Source: an uncultured Duncaniella sp. (GTDB taxonomy: Bacteria; Bacteroidota; Bacteroidia; Bacteroidales; Muribaculaceae). Taken from it: a stretch of DNA of 64,000 nucleotides. Below, in pieces: positions 26,705 through 35,060 of the stretch. The notes under the pieces are model-generated. The model saw only the letters and a program-made list of their open reading frames with translations, ran no database searches and was not told the origin of the DNA. Position 1 is the stretch's first letter. Each line of letters begins with the position of its first letter. Both the position numbers and the translations under genes were made by a program. The stretch spans positions 1 through 64,000 of the forward strand of contig NZ_CAJTQC010000010.1 of assembly GCF_910578445.1 (NCBI RefSeq), given 5' to 3'.

Positions 26705-27592
26705 ATGTCTACAGAGCATTTGCGAGGAATGGGTGTCGCGCTGACAACCCCTTTTCTGGAAAACGGAGATATTGACTATCATACGCTCGACATGCACCTT
26801 GACTATCTTATCGATGGCAAGGCAGACTATATTGTGGCTCTTGGAACAACGGCCGAGACCCCGACTTTATCTGCGGATGAAAAACACGAACTTGCACTTC
26901 ACATACTTGACTACGTTAACCACCGCTGCCCCGTGGTTATCGGTGTCGGTGGAAATTCGACCCGTTCGGTCGTAAAGGAGCTGACCGAAACACCACGTAT
27001 GGATGAGTTTGATGCAATCCTCTCTGTGGTCCCCTACTACAATAAACCCACACAGGAAGGAATGTACCGTCATTTCGCCGAGATAGCCAAGGCCTCGCCT
27101 ATCCCGGTAATCCTCTATAATATTCCGGGAAGGACAGGTGTCAATATGAACACCGACACCATCATACGCCTTGCCAAAGAATTCCGTGGCAAAATCATCG
27201 GTATAAAAGAGGCAAGCGGCAACATGCAGCAGGCTCAGGAGGTGATCACACGCCGTCCCGAAGGTTTCCTTGTCATTTCAGGCGACGACTCACTTGCCCA
27301 CAGCATGATCCGCATCGGGGGCGACGGTGTGATTTCAGTGCTCGGCAATGCCTACCCGTCACAATTCGTCGACATGATTCACCGCAGCATGGAGGATGAG
27401 ACCCCTGAGGGTGCAGCCAAGCTCCACCAGCAATTCTCAGCTCTTTATTCACTGCTTTTCAAAGACGGCAACCCGGCTGGCATTAAATGTATGCTCCACA
27501 TCCTCTTCCCACGCTACAAAGAGGTGTTGAGACTTCCTCTCGTTCCCGTGACCGACGAGACTCGTCGCGGACTTGAGAAAGAAAGGCTCTGA
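26705..27592 (+). CDS. dapA: 4-hydroxy-tetrahydrodipicolinate synthase
   Basis: DapA (295 residues) condenses pyruvate with aspartate semialdehyde, the first committed step to diaminopimelate and lysine. All expected residues are present: T48-T49 in GTTAETPTL, Y138 in ILYNIPGRTG with R143, and the Schiff-base lysine K168 in IIGIKEASG. The length is normal and the protein is cytoplasmic. The gene has its own promoter and a strong terminator, so it is transcribed alone. The product feeds the meso-diaminopimelate-type MurE encoded near the end of the window. Confidence 0.96.
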   Translation: MSTEHLRGMGVALTTPFLENGDIDYHTLDMHLDYLIDGKADYIVALGTTAETPTLSADEKHELALHILDYVNHRCPVVIGVGGNSTRSVVKELTETPRMDEFDAILSVVPYYNKPTQEGMYRHFAEIAKASPIPVILYNIPGRTGVNMNTDTIIRLAKEFRGKIIGIKEASGNMQQAQEVITRRPEGFLVISGDDSLAHSMIRIGGDGVISVLGNAYPSQFVDMIHRSMEDETPEGAAKLHQQFSALYSLLFKDGNPAGIKCMLHILFPRYKEVLRLPLVPVTDETRRGLEKERL

Positions 27593-27657
27593 CTCTCAGC
27601 ACAGATTGCCTGAAACGACGCAACCAAATGCTGTATAAATTCAGGCAATCGCATCCA

Positions 27658-27712
27658 AGCGATAAAAACAATGGCCTCAGCCGGATTGGCTGAGGCCATT
27701 GTTTTTATCGCT
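27658..27712. terminator. Bidirectional terminator between dapA and the M23 peptidase gene
   Basis: A perfect 25-bp inverted repeat (27658-27682 with 27688-27712) and a 5-nt loop lies between convergent genes, with T-rich or A-rich stretches within and beyond the stem. A second, weaker 11-bp inverted repeat (27604-27614 with 27640-27650) precedes it. Confidence 0.85.
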
Positions 27713-27725
27713 TTTTACGTATGGA

Positions 27726-28556
27726 TTATTTCTTCGCAGTAGTAGTGGTGGTCCGTCTGGTTGATTTACGCTTGCGTGACGCATATTTTTTAGTCGAACG
27801 TCTGGCAGGTGTATATTTCTGAGACTTGCCATAAGTCCGCTTGTCAAAAGCAAAAACATCTTTATGCGGAACTCCGTTTTCAAAATCTATTATTGCCGCA
27901 GGATTGATAGGAATGCCGAGATAGCGTGTTTCAAAATGAAGATGGGCGCCTGTGCTGCGGCCTGTGTTTCCACCCAATGCAATCGGCTCTCCGGCTTTGA
28001 CATACTGGTCAGGTTTCACAAGGAAACGGCTCAGGTGACCATAGACGGTTTCAAGGCCATTGTCGTGGCGAACCACAACATAGTAACCATATCCGCGTCT
28101 TTCGTATTTCGTAAGACGCACTTTTCCGGAGAAAGCGGCACGCACTGTATCACCGACCTGAAGTTTGAGGTCTATGCCATAGTGCATACGACCGAAACGG
28201 GAGCGGTATCCATAGTTGGATGTTATATGTCCGGGGGTAGGAGTAGTGTATTCGGAAACGTCAATATCCTTATGCTCGGGGATGGTCACTGCAGTTCCAT
28301 ATGGGTTGACGCGGTCGCTGTTCCAGAATGAAGCATAAATTTCATTGTTCATCGCGGCCTCGCGCTCTTTAATCTGATTCAGAAGCAAATCGTTGTTTTC
28401 AATCTTAAAAGGGTTGATTGAAGGCTTCTGGTTTGCTATGAGAGAATTATGCTGGTTAGTATGTGAAGCCGGTAACTTTAGCTGGGCATCTGCGCTGAAC
28501 GCTGCTGTTGATATGAGTAAAGTTGCGAGAAGAGTTTTAAGTTTTAAAAATTTCAT
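27726..28556 (-). CDS. M23 family peptidoglycan metallopeptidase
   Basis: This exported LytM-type endopeptidase has 276 residues. A signal peptide (LKLKTLLATLLISTAAFSADA) precedes a linker. The M23 domain (about 145-245) has the zinc ligands in HYGIDL and in HLHFE, with the intervening YGHLSRF. The C terminus is strongly basic (about 250-276, many Arg, Lys and Thr), which may bind nucleic acid or the envelope. I chose ATG 28556 because the signal sequence starts there. The longer frame adds 77 residues with no signal and runs into ndk. It is on the same strand as ndk, 76 nt after it. Confidence 0.9.
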   Translation of the reverse strand: MKFLKLKTLLATLLISTAAFSADAQLKLPASHTNQHNSLIANQKPSINPFKIENNDLLLNQIKEREAAMNNEIYASFWNSDRVNPYGTAVTIPEHKDIDVSEYTTPTPGHITSNYGYRSRFGRMHYGIDLKLQVGDTVRAAFSGKVRLTKYERRGYGYYVVVRHDNGLETVYGHLSRFLVKPDQYVKAGEPIALGGNTGRSTGAHLHFETRYLGIPINPAAIIDFENGVPHKDVFAFDKRTYGKSQKYTPARRSTKKYASRKRKSTRRTTTTTAKK

Positions 28557-28632
28557 TGGTCTACTTTGATGTTTTTTCCAGTGGGGAGGAGCGATATGAT
28601 GGCTTAAGGTTAAGATACTTGCAGACGTATTT

Positions 28633-29100
28633 TCAAGGTTGGAGTTCCAGCGAACAGTAAACGAACGGTGTCTGGAGCGGAGTTCGGTCAAAAATTTCAT
28701 CAGGCGAAAAGAAACGTCTGATTTCAACTTCGGCATCCTCGGCTGAGGACGACGCATGGATAAGATTTTCTTGATTTGACATCGCAAAATCGCCTCTTAT
28801 AGTGCCGGGAACTGCCTGACGGCCGTTTGTCGCACCGGTCATGCCGCGGACAACCGCAATTGCATCGACACCCTTCAACACCATCACAATAACCGGCGAT
28901 GCGGTCATGGAGGCCAGGATGTGAGGGAAAAATGGACGGTCAACAAGATGAGCGTAGTGTTGGCGCAGAAGCTCTTCGGAGAGTTTCATCATTTTCATGC
29001 CGGTAATCGTAAGACCCTTCTGCTCGAAGCGGGAGAGGATTTGGCCGACAAGAGCACGCTCGATAGAGGATGGCTTGAATATGATTAGAGTCTGTTCCAT
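28633..29100 (-). CDS. ndk: Nucleoside diphosphate kinase
   Basis: Ndk (155 residues) balances nucleoside triphosphate pools. The family features are TLIIFKPSSIER near the start, RPFFPHILASM, the GATNGRQAVPGTIRGDF segment and the active-site H115 in NQENLIHASSS. It is complete and of normal length. It is followed on the same strand by the M23 peptidase gene, and the two may be co-transcribed. Confidence 0.95.
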   Translation of the reverse strand: MEQTLIIFKPSSIERALVGQILSRFEQKGLTITGMKMMKLSEELLRQHYAHLVDRPFFPHILASMTASPVIVMVLKGVDAIAVVRGMTGATNGRQAVPGTIRGDFAMSNQENLIHASSSAEDAEVEIRRFFSPDEIFDRTPLQTPFVYCSLELQP

Positions 29101-29144
29101 TAATTTGGCTTTAACGAAATTTTACATTTTTCGTTCATACTCAT

Positions 29145-29152
29145 CAAAGGTA
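29145..29152 (-). promoter_or_regulatory. -7 element upstream of ndk
   Basis: TACCTTTG on the minus strand, 44 nt before the ndk ATG. I see no convincing -33 element. Confidence 0.4.
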
Positions 29153-29414
29153 GTCATTTTGAAGCATTTGAAAAAACGATGTCAAGCCAAAAAATGTAAA
29201 ATAGCGAAAAAACCGATAAGCCTTGAAAGCTAACATCCAATAGTTCAAAGCATTGCCCTACAATGTGAAATTACCCTAAAATATTAAAACGTGTTTTTGC
29301 ATTTCTATCACGCATTTAATATTTGTTAATTATTGTATTTTTAACTCCAAAATATTTAACAAATACAATTCTGACAGATATGATTAGACTCTCTTCATCC
29401 GAGCTTACTCCCAC
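29153..29414. other. AT-rich intergenic region without recognised features
   Basis: This separates the 5' side of ndk from the 3' end of the polyprenyl synthase gene; both are on the minus strand. It is very AT-rich. I see no ORF with a recognisable product and no strong hairpin. Confidence 0.5.
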
Positions 29415-30389
29415 CTACTTTTCACGGGCTATCACAAAGTCAAGCAACGAGATAAACTGGGAAGTCAGCGGCGAGTTAAACCTGTCAAGGATAGCAACGG
29501 CCTCTGCACGCATCCGCTCCATTGTGGCATAGGCATACTCCACACCTCCGTTTTCGTGGGTGAATGTAATCAGCCGGCGTATATCACTGTCGGACAGCAC
29601 GCGGTCCTCACGCAAAAGGCTGAGCATCTCATCTCTTTCAGGCGACGTCCCGTGGGAGAGAGCATAGAGCAAAGGCAAAGTCACCTTTCCCTCACGCAAA
29701 TCGTTACCGGTCGGTTTGCCTATGACCTGCGAATCGAAATAGTCGAAAATATCGTCCTTTATCTGGAAACAGCGCCCGAACAGTTCGGCAAACTCCCTTA
29801 TGGCTTCAAGACGCCAGTCGTCCACCCCGCAACAATATGCCCCCATAGAGACACAGGTGACGAAAAGTGACGCCGTCTTATGGGAAATGACATTAAAATA
29901 TGCCTCCTCGTTGAGCTCATGGTAGCGTGCATTGTAAATCTGGTCCATTTCGCCGAGCGAAAGGAGCTTACCGAGGTCAGCAATGGCGCGTATCACACGC
30001 AAGTCCTCGGTCTCGGTCGCAAGCTTCAATGCATTTGAAACAAAAAAATCGCCAACGAGCACCGCAACGTGATTGTCCCACACGGCATTAATGGTCGCAT
30101 GACCGTGACGGCAGCCGGAATCATCGACCACATCATCGTGAATCAGCGAAGCATTGTGAAGAATCTCGACGGACGCAGCTGCAGTAAGCGCATTGTCGTT
30201 TACTCCCCCGAAAAGCCGGGAAGTAAGCATCACGAGCATCGGGCGCAACTGCTTTCCCTTATGCTCCAAATAGTTGCCAATAATCTGATTCATCAATGTG
30301 TTTGACGAATCAAGCGTACGGCTGATCAGTGTGTCCAGCCGCTCAAGTTCTGACTTGAGGGATTGCCTTATGTCTTCAATGGCGCTCAT
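29415..30389 (-). CDS. Trans-isoprenyl diphosphate synthase (polyprenyl synthetase)
   Basis: This 324-residue enzyme elongates isoprenyl diphosphate, probably for the menaquinone side chain. Both aspartate-rich motifs are visible: the first in SLIHDDVVDDSGCRHG (with KGKQLRPML before it) and the second in FQIKDDIFDYF. The residue pattern before the first motif points to a medium or long chain length, but the exact product cannot be read from sequence. It is cytoplasmic and transcribed from its own promoter. Confidence 0.9.
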   Translation of the reverse strand: MSAIEDIRQSLKSELERLDTLISRTLDSSNTLMNQIIGNYLEHKGKQLRPMLVMLTSRLFGGVNDNALTAAASVEILHNASLIHDDVVDDSGCRHGHATINAVWDNHVAVLVGDFFVSNALKLATETEDLRVIRAIADLGKLLSLGEMDQIYNARYHELNEEAYFNVISHKTASLFVTCVSMGAYCCGVDDWRLEAIREFAELFGRCFQIKDDIFDYFDSQVIGKPTGNDLREGKVTLPLLYALSHGTSPERDEMLSLLREDRVLSDSDIRRLITFTHENGGVEYAYATMERMRAEAVAILDRFNSPLTSQFISLLDFVIAREK

Positions 30390-30399
30390 AACTGAGGTG

Positions 30400-30429
30400 C
30401 AAATTTACGAATTTTCACTGAAATGCAAA
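30400..30429 (-). promoter_or_regulatory. Promoter of the polyprenyl synthase gene
   Basis: TTTG (30429-30426), 18 nt, TAAATTTG (30407-30400) on the minus strand, only 10 nt before the ATG. The transcript would therefore be nearly leaderless. Confidence 0.5.
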
Positions 30430-30626
30430 AACATGCGCTATTTGCCGGTAAATAAATCCAATCATTTTTATGACGAAGGAGTTCATCTCCATGCCCGAAG
30501 GTCCATCAAAACATTCTGTCGTATTTGCAAAAATGCCGGGATGGGCACAGCTTCTCAACCATTCTTTGACACTGCCTCACTCCAACAAAGATGCAATATC
30601 CACCTATGTCAATGATGCAAACAGAA
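30430..30626. other. Intergenic region, no supported gene
   Basis: A plus-strand frame begins at 30470 but runs on into the antisense of the following gene and has no recognisable domain. I see no other structure before the terminator. Confidence 0.4.
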
Positions 30627-30662
30627 AGCCGCTCCGGAAGGCATTATCCTATCGGAGCGGCT
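30627..30662 (-). terminator. Terminator of the Ig-like lipoprotein gene
   Basis: AGCCGCTCCG (30627-30636) pairs with CGGAGCGGCT (30653-30662). The minus-strand T tract (TTTCTGTTT) follows. Confidence 0.75.
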
Positions 30663-30684
30663 ATTTTATCATAGAGACAAGGCG

Positions 30685-32730
30685 TCATCTGCGACGGTTG
30701 TCAAGCGATGTGTTGCCAAACTGGTTTCGATTGGCCGCATTCATGAAGGGGTCATCGAAAAATTCATCTTCCTCCTCTTCATCTTCGTTACGTCCGGGGT
30801 CTTCCTCGCCACGCTTGCGCTTGGGTTTGTTCTTCTTGATTTCAGCCGGCTTCTGCATGTCAAGCGGAAGTTCATATATGTTCCACGACTGTTCAACCCC
30901 CCAGTTTTTCTTAAGGTTTACCTTCTTGGGGTAATAGTACACCTCCTCAGGCTGGATTGAATCAAGAATACCTGTCGTATAAACGCCATTACTGTCAGAG
31001 TCGATGAACAGACGCGCATAATACGTCCCGGGCGACAGATATTCCACCCTGCCTATATTACCGCTGACAGGAGCGGAGGCCACAACCTTGTCCGAACCGT
31101 CAAGCACCTCGACCACAGCCGGGCGTCCGTCAAGCCCTGTTATGTTGAATGACAGAGATGAATACTCATCAAGCTTCTTGACAGTAAATTCATGTACTAT
31201 CGAATCGTTCGTAAGGCCATAGATGTCATAGATAGCCGCCGAATCGATTGTCAGACGATATTTCTCGCCGGGCGACCATTTATAGTCAGCCTTGAATTTG
31301 AGAGAGTTGAGGGGTGAAATCCGCTTTATAACCGGAGCATCGACCACATACCAAGTCGAGTCCACGAGGTATTCCAGCTTTACAGCGGATGTGTCGAGAG
31401 TCGCCACAGGGGTTTCCGACGCAAACATCAATGGACGGTGGACATCCTGATTGGCAGCAGAAGTCACTTTGAACTTTATCGGATCGGGACGTGGCGGAAT
31501 AGTGTCGGCCGCATCCAGCGAGTCAAGGTTAACGCCCTGTTTTTCCAGTTCCTTGCGTTCTTTCTCACGTTCTTTTTCGCGCTGCTGCGCCTCCTTCTCC
31601 ATCTGACGCTTGCGGTTTCGCGCCCCCTTGTCGACGAGCCGGAGAGTATCGACCGTCATTGAAAGCTGCTCAAGGGTATCGGTCATCAGATAACGGGCCT
31701 CAACCATAAGCGTATCCATAGCCATAAGCGCAGTGTCGGTGATCCAATATCTAAGCGTGTCGAGAGTCGGATTGGCCTCAAGCACAGCCCACTGTGAAAT
31801 ATCCTCTCCCACACGCCGGCTATTGAGCAATTTGATTATAGGAAGAGTGTCGGCTTTTGCCGCAAATTCAAAATCAATGAGATGGCGATCCGAGCGTCCG
31901 TGGTTTCGCAGATATTGCGATGAATAGCCTTCGTTGAACCACGTAAGCAGCACATCGTCAGGCAAAAAACGAGTTCCGTCGCGCATCACTACCGAATCCT
32001 CGCCGGCAACATTTATCAGAGTGTCGGCAAACTGAGCCGGTTCTGACGAGGGGGATACGGTCACATCATAAAAGGCCACATCCTCCGATCGGTCCCAATG
32101 ATAGTCCCTGTTGACATCGTTGATGGCATATATACGGTAAGTACCTGCCTTCAATCCACGCAATGTGAACTGTCCGAGCTGATTTGTCTTGGTGATGCGT
32201 TCAAGCGGAAGGGTCTTAACTGCGGTGTCAGAAAGATTCGAATAGACACCGACCACCATCCCTTGGGCCGGCTCTAATGTACGCGCCTCAAAAAGCATTC
32301 CGGATATTCGTAGCGAGTCAATGGAATCGCCGGTAGCGAAATCAAGTGCAAACCCGTCGAGGACATTGCTCTCATTCAAATCCTTGATGGCATCGGCAAA
32401 ATCAATCGTATAGGTGACATCAGGCTTCAGTGTGTCGCGAAGCTCGACAGTCACACGGCGACCGTTGGCACTGATTACCGGAGTTGTACGTTGGGCCGGA
32501 GAGACCACAACCTTATTCATCGCATCGTCAAGAGCAACATTCTCGTCAAACTCCACTATAATCTTATTGCCGGACACATTCAGCTGACCGGGACGGGGAT
32601 TAGAACGGACGAAAACAGGAGGTGTCATGTCGCGCGGTCCACCCTCAGGACGCCCCATGCTCGCGCATGCGGCCAGAAAGGCAGTCACGACAACTATAAA
32701 AAGCAGCCTTAAAGCTGAAACGGAACGCAT
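30685..32730 (-). CDS. Ig-like domain outer-membrane lipoprotein
   Basis: This large lipoprotein (681 residues) with lipobox FLAAC is of a type conserved in Bacteroidetes. An N-terminal Big_5-like domain (PPVFVRSNPRPGQLNVS, about 28-125) is followed by a carboxypeptidase-regulatory or SdrD-like beta domain (TKTNQLGQFTLRGLKAGTYRIYAINDVN). A Lys/Glu-rich coiled stretch lies near 390-415, then further beta domains. The C terminus is charged, with a run of Glu and Asp before NRRR. I chose ATG 32730 (MRSVSALRLL) because the signal peptide begins there; ten in-frame residues precede it. The function is unknown, probably structural or related to envelope assembly. Confidence 0.8.
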   Translation of the reverse strand: MRSVSALRLLFIVVVTAFLAACASMGRPEGGPRDMTPPVFVRSNPRPGQLNVSGNKIIVEFDENVALDDAMNKVVVSPAQRTTPVISANGRRVTVELRDTLKPDVTYTIDFADAIKDLNESNVLDGFALDFATGDSIDSLRISGMLFEARTLEPAQGMVVGVYSNLSDTAVKTLPLERITKTNQLGQFTLRGLKAGTYRIYAINDVNRDYHWDRSEDVAFYDVTVSPSSEPAQFADTLINVAGEDSVVMRDGTRFLPDDVLLTWFNEGYSSQYLRNHGRSDRHLIDFEFAAKADTLPIIKLLNSRRVGEDISQWAVLEANPTLDTLRYWITDTALMAMDTLMVEARYLMTDTLEQLSMTVDTLRLVDKGARNRKRQMEKEAQQREKEREKERKELEKQGVNLDSLDAADTIPPRPDPIKFKVTSAANQDVHRPLMFASETPVATLDTSAVKLEYLVDSTWYVVDAPVIKRISPLNSLKFKADYKWSPGEKYRLTIDSAAIYDIYGLTNDSIVHEFTVKKLDEYSSLSFNITGLDGRPAVVEVLDGSDKVVASAPVSGNIGRVEYLSPGTYYARLFIDSDSNGVYTTGILDSIQPEEVYYYPKKVNLKKNWGVEQSWNIYELPLDMQKPAEIKKNKPKRKRGEEDPGRNEDEEEEDEFFDDPFMNAANRNQFGNTSLDNRRR

Positions 32731-32757
32731 AGGCGGAATCGGATGATTGGAAAATTG

Positions 32758-32765
32758 CAAAATTA
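32758..32765 (-). promoter_or_regulatory. -7 element of the Ig-like lipoprotein gene
   Basis: TAATTTTG on the minus strand, 27 nt before the chosen ATG. No clear -33 element is present. It supports the shorter start, since the longer ORF start would overlap this box. Confidence 0.5.
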
Positions 32766-32869
32766 AAAAAAAACGACAACATAACTGCCCCCTTCTACGT
32801 TAAAATATCATTAACGCCACTCTGCGGTCTCCACGTGTCCCCTCTCCCACCCCCACCACATTTAAAAAC

Positions 32870-32932
32870 TTCATACTTAATACTTCATACTTCATACTTA
32901 ATACTTAATATTTCGTACTTCAAACTTAATAC
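32870..32932 (+). repeat. Tandem heptamer array (nine copies of about TTMATAC)
   Basis: Nine head-to-tail 7-bp units run without a break: TTCATAC or TTAATAC, with three degenerate copies (TTAATAT, TTCGTAC, TTCAAAC). The array ends 9 bp before the SemiSWEET ATG, where the leader and translation signals must lie. Confidence 0.85.
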
Positions 32933-32941
32933 CTTCCTAAC

Positions 32942-33220
32942 ATGTCACCTTTAATAATAAACATTGTCGGCTACGCAGCCGCCATCTGTATGGTGTGCGG
33001 CTATCTTCCTCAGGCCATCTATACCATCCGCACCCGCGACACCGACGGTATAGCTATGCCAACATTCCTTTTGCTTGGATTCGGAAGTATCTTTTTCGTA
33101 ATCCAAGGATTCATGATTGACAACTGGCCTCTTATAATCACTAATCTTATCACGACGGTGTCATCTGTAATCGTTTTCGTAATCAAAGTCCACAATGACA
33201 GGATGAAAAAGAGAAAATAA
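32942..33220 (+). CDS. SemiSWEET-type sugar transporter (PQ-loop protein)
   Basis: The protein has 92 residues and three predicted transmembrane helices (about 5-25, 40-60, 64-84), a complete single-bundle SemiSWEET. The PQ motif is in GYLPQAIYTIRTRDTDGIAMPTF. Such proteins work as homodimers and let small sugars cross the inner membrane. The C terminus is basic (RMKKRK). It stands alone, with a tandem repeat just upstream and two hairpins downstream. Confidence 0.9.
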   Translation: MSPLIINIVGYAAAICMVCGYLPQAIYTIRTRDTDGIAMPTFLLLGFGSIFFVIQGFMIDNWPLIITNLITTVSSVIVFVIKVHNDRMKKRK

Positions 33221-33230
33221 GTTTATAAGA

Positions 33231-33257
33231 GGTGTTTAACAACAATAGTTAAACACC
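33231..33257 (+). terminator. Hairpin after the SemiSWEET gene
   Basis: GGTGTTTAAC pairs perfectly with GTTAAACACC around a 7-nt loop, 10 nt past the stop codon. It is AT-rich, with no U tract; it could aid termination or protect the mRNA end. Confidence 0.45.
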
Positions 33258-33279
33258 CTCTAAAACTCATTAACCGCAA

Positions 33280-33319
33280 AAAAAGGAATGCGTACCCTCA
33301 CGGGCACGCATTCCTTTTT
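33280..33319. terminator. Bidirectional terminator between the SemiSWEET and ECF units
   Basis: AAAAAGGAATGCGT (33280-33293) and ACGCATTCCTTTTT (33306-33319) form a perfect 14-bp stem with T tracts on both strands, between convergent transcripts. Confidence 0.85.
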
Positions 33320-33368
33320 CGTAGTCTATTAAATAAAATATAATATATTATGTAAGTTTGTTGTTTAC

Positions 33369-33911
33369 TTATTTTGATGATTTTGAAGATTTTGCGGATT
33401 TTGCAGATTTCAGTTTGCTTTTAGCCTTGTCTTTGTCCATGACACCGGTCAAACGTATGATGTCTTCAAGTTTAAGCAAGCCTTCTATGACAATCATTGC
33501 CGATTCTTTTCCACCTTTGATCGAGACAATATACTGATTAAGACCTGATGAAAGCTTTTTCTGGTAGACGTTCACATTTTCTTTCTGGTCGTTGACCTGC
33601 ATGAGAGTCTCATAACCGTTCTTGGACGTAAAATCATTGCTTAGTTTCGCCAGAAATTGAATTCCTTTATCCAATTCACTTGTCACGACAAGCACATTCT
33701 GTATGTTATCGCTCAACAGCGCTTTCGCCTGTTCGTCCATAGGCTGTGTATTGACAATCATATCAAGCATCGCTCTGCTCACATAGACTGTCGTGAGGCT
33801 CTTTACTTTCTCACATTTTTCATGTAGCTCATTGAGTGTCTTACCGGCATTTGCATTTACGGCAACCGCAAGCGCAAGCATAATGATGATGAATAACCGT
33901 TTCATTGTCAT
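33369..33911 (-). CDS. DUF4252 family exported protein
   Basis: This 180-residue protein has a signal peptide (RLFIIIMLALAVAVNANA) and a DUF4252-like body (SLTTVYVSRAMLDMI, QVNDQKENVNVYQKK, SAMIVIEGLLKLEDI). The tail is made of Lys, Ser and Ala only (from about residue 164, as in SAKSAKSSKSSK). DUF4252 genes commonly stand behind an ECF sigma and anti-sigma pair in Bacteroidetes. The start overlaps the anti-sigma stop (ATGA), so translation is coupled; an ATG two codons on is possible. The function is unknown. Confidence 0.85.
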   Translation of the reverse strand: MTMKRLFIIIMLALAVAVNANAGKTLNELHEKCEKVKSLTTVYVSRAMLDMIVNTQPMDEQAKALLSDNIQNVLVVTSELDKGIQFLAKLSNDFTSKNGYETLMQVNDQKENVNVYQKKLSSGLNQYIVSIKGGKESAMIVIEGLLKLEDIIRLTGVMDKDKAKSKLKSAKSAKSSKSSK

Positions 33912-34450
33912 ATCGTTTTATCGTTTTCCACAATATCGTTTCCTTCCATAATGATTCCAATTGAGGCAAGCGCTTTCTGAACACCCTCGTCCGGCTGACT
34001 TTCGGTCAATCGGATTCCGTCGCAACCTTTGTTGAGCGCATCGGCAAACACGGCCAAAGCATATTCTGTCTGCAGATAGGCTTCCTCAGGAGAGAGATCG
34101 CTGCCATAGTCCGGCTTATAGAAAAAAACAGACACACCGACTCCCACTGCGACAATAAGCGAGGCAGCCACCCGCATCATCAGCCTGACATTAAAATGTC
34201 TCGACAGCCTTTGCCGGCGGGTCTCTTCGGCAGCCAGAAGGTCGATTCTGTCTGACAGCCGCTTCTCGAACCCATCGGACGGCGACAACAGCGACATCGC
34301 TGATACCATGCGCCTGTCCGGCTCGAACTCCGACGGAAGCGAAGCGTCGGCAAGCAGACGCTGAAGCTCAAGCTCATCGCTTTCAGACGTCTCCCCGGCA
34401 TAGTAGCCGTCGAGCAGCGCCCTTAGACGGGATATGGAGTCTGTGTTCAT
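33908..34450 (-). CDS. Putative anti-sigma factor, single-pass membrane protein
   Basis: The product has 180 residues. A cytoplasmic N-terminal part (about 1-88, helical and charged) is followed by one membrane helix (MRVAASLIVAVGVGVSVFFY, about 90-110) and a periplasmic tail. There is no zinc-finger HxxxCxxC. The placement directly behind an ECF sigma gene (20 nt) and the topology are those of anti-sigma factors. Family membership rests on context, not on a clear domain. Confidence 0.7.
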   Translation of the reverse strand: MNTDSISRLRALLDGYYAGETSESDELELQRLLADASLPSEFEPDRRMVSAMSLLSPSDGFEKRLSDRIDLLAAEETRRQRLSRHFNVRLMMRVAASLIVAVGVGVSVFFYKPDYGSDLSPEEAYLQTEYALAVFADALNKGCDGIRLTESQPDEGVQKALASIGIIMEGNDIVENDKTI

Positions 34451-34470
34451 TTTATTCGTCGTTTTTTTCG

Positions 34471-34983
34471 TTAGTTTAAATCTTTGGAGAAATGATTCCG
34501 TATGAATCGCCTCGCCCGGCTAAGCAACTGCCTGACATTGTCGGCCGACAGTCCTGTGACGCGTTCAATCTCCTCTTTGGGACATCCGTCGACATCGTGC
34601 ATGACAATCACCTGCCGTTGGCGGTCGGGAAGCTCTCCGATGAGATTCATCACTGCCCCAACCCGGTCGCGGAGTTCCAAAGAATCGGACAACGGTTCGT
34701 TTGCAATCTGCAAACCTTCAAGGTCTTCGGTAAACCTCTTGGAATTTACAAGATTCAGACAGCGGTTTTTCAACATAGTCACCGCATAAGCCTGAGGGTT
34801 GTCTATACCAATAAGCTCCGACCGTCGCTCCCAAAGCCTGACATAGATATCCTGAACCACGTCTTCCGCTTCAATGGGATCGCGAAGCATACGCAACGCT
34901 TGTCCGTAAAGCAGACGATTCATCGGGATAAACAGCTCCTTGAAAGTCACAATGTCCATATTCGTTCTCTTGCTGACCGTCAT
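34471..34983 (-). CDS. ECF-type RNA polymerase sigma factor
   Basis: This 170-residue sigma-70 family protein has only regions 2 and 4. Region 2 is in LYGQALRMLRDPIEAEDVVQDIYVRLWERR. Region 4 is in LPDRQRQVIVMHDVDGCPKEEIERVTGLSADNVRQLLSRARRFI. The gene is second in the TonB receptor unit and has its own motif of the same kind as the receptor. ATG 34983 fits the predicted start of transcription about 20 nt upstream; an ATG 8 codons in (MDIVTF) is possible. Confidence 0.93.
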   Translation of the reverse strand: MTVSKRTNMDIVTFKELFIPMNRLLYGQALRMLRDPIEAEDVVQDIYVRLWERRSELIGIDNPQAYAVTMLKNRCLNLVNSKRFTEDLEGLQIANEPLSDSLELRDRVGAVMNLIGELPDRQRQVIVMHDVDGCPKEEIERVTGLSADNVRQLLSRARRFIRNHFSKDLN

Positions 34984-35008
34984 AATTTGGGGATGGCAAT
35001 CACTCTTA

Positions 35009-35039
35009 TGACATTTCTCCGTCTGATTTGTGACAAAAA
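35009..35039 (-). promoter_or_regulatory. ECF-type promoter of the sigma gene
   Basis: On the minus strand TTTTTGTCACAAA (35039-35027) is followed by GTCA (35012-35009), with 14 nt between GTCACAAA and GTCA. The same arrangement and spacing occur before the TonB receptor. It lies about 26 nt before the sigma ATG. It is unlike TAnnTTTG, as expected for an alternative sigma factor. Confidence 0.65.
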
Positions 35040-35060
35040 TAGTGATTTTTTTTGATTTTT

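Noticed and set aside
30470..30934. A 154-codon plus-strand frame near the polyprenyl synthase promoter
   Set aside because: Most of it is antisense to the Ig-like lipoprotein gene and it crosses that gene's terminator hairpin.
32870..32932. Repeat array as a CRISPR
   Set aside because: Units are 7 bp with no spacers, and no cas genes are in the window.
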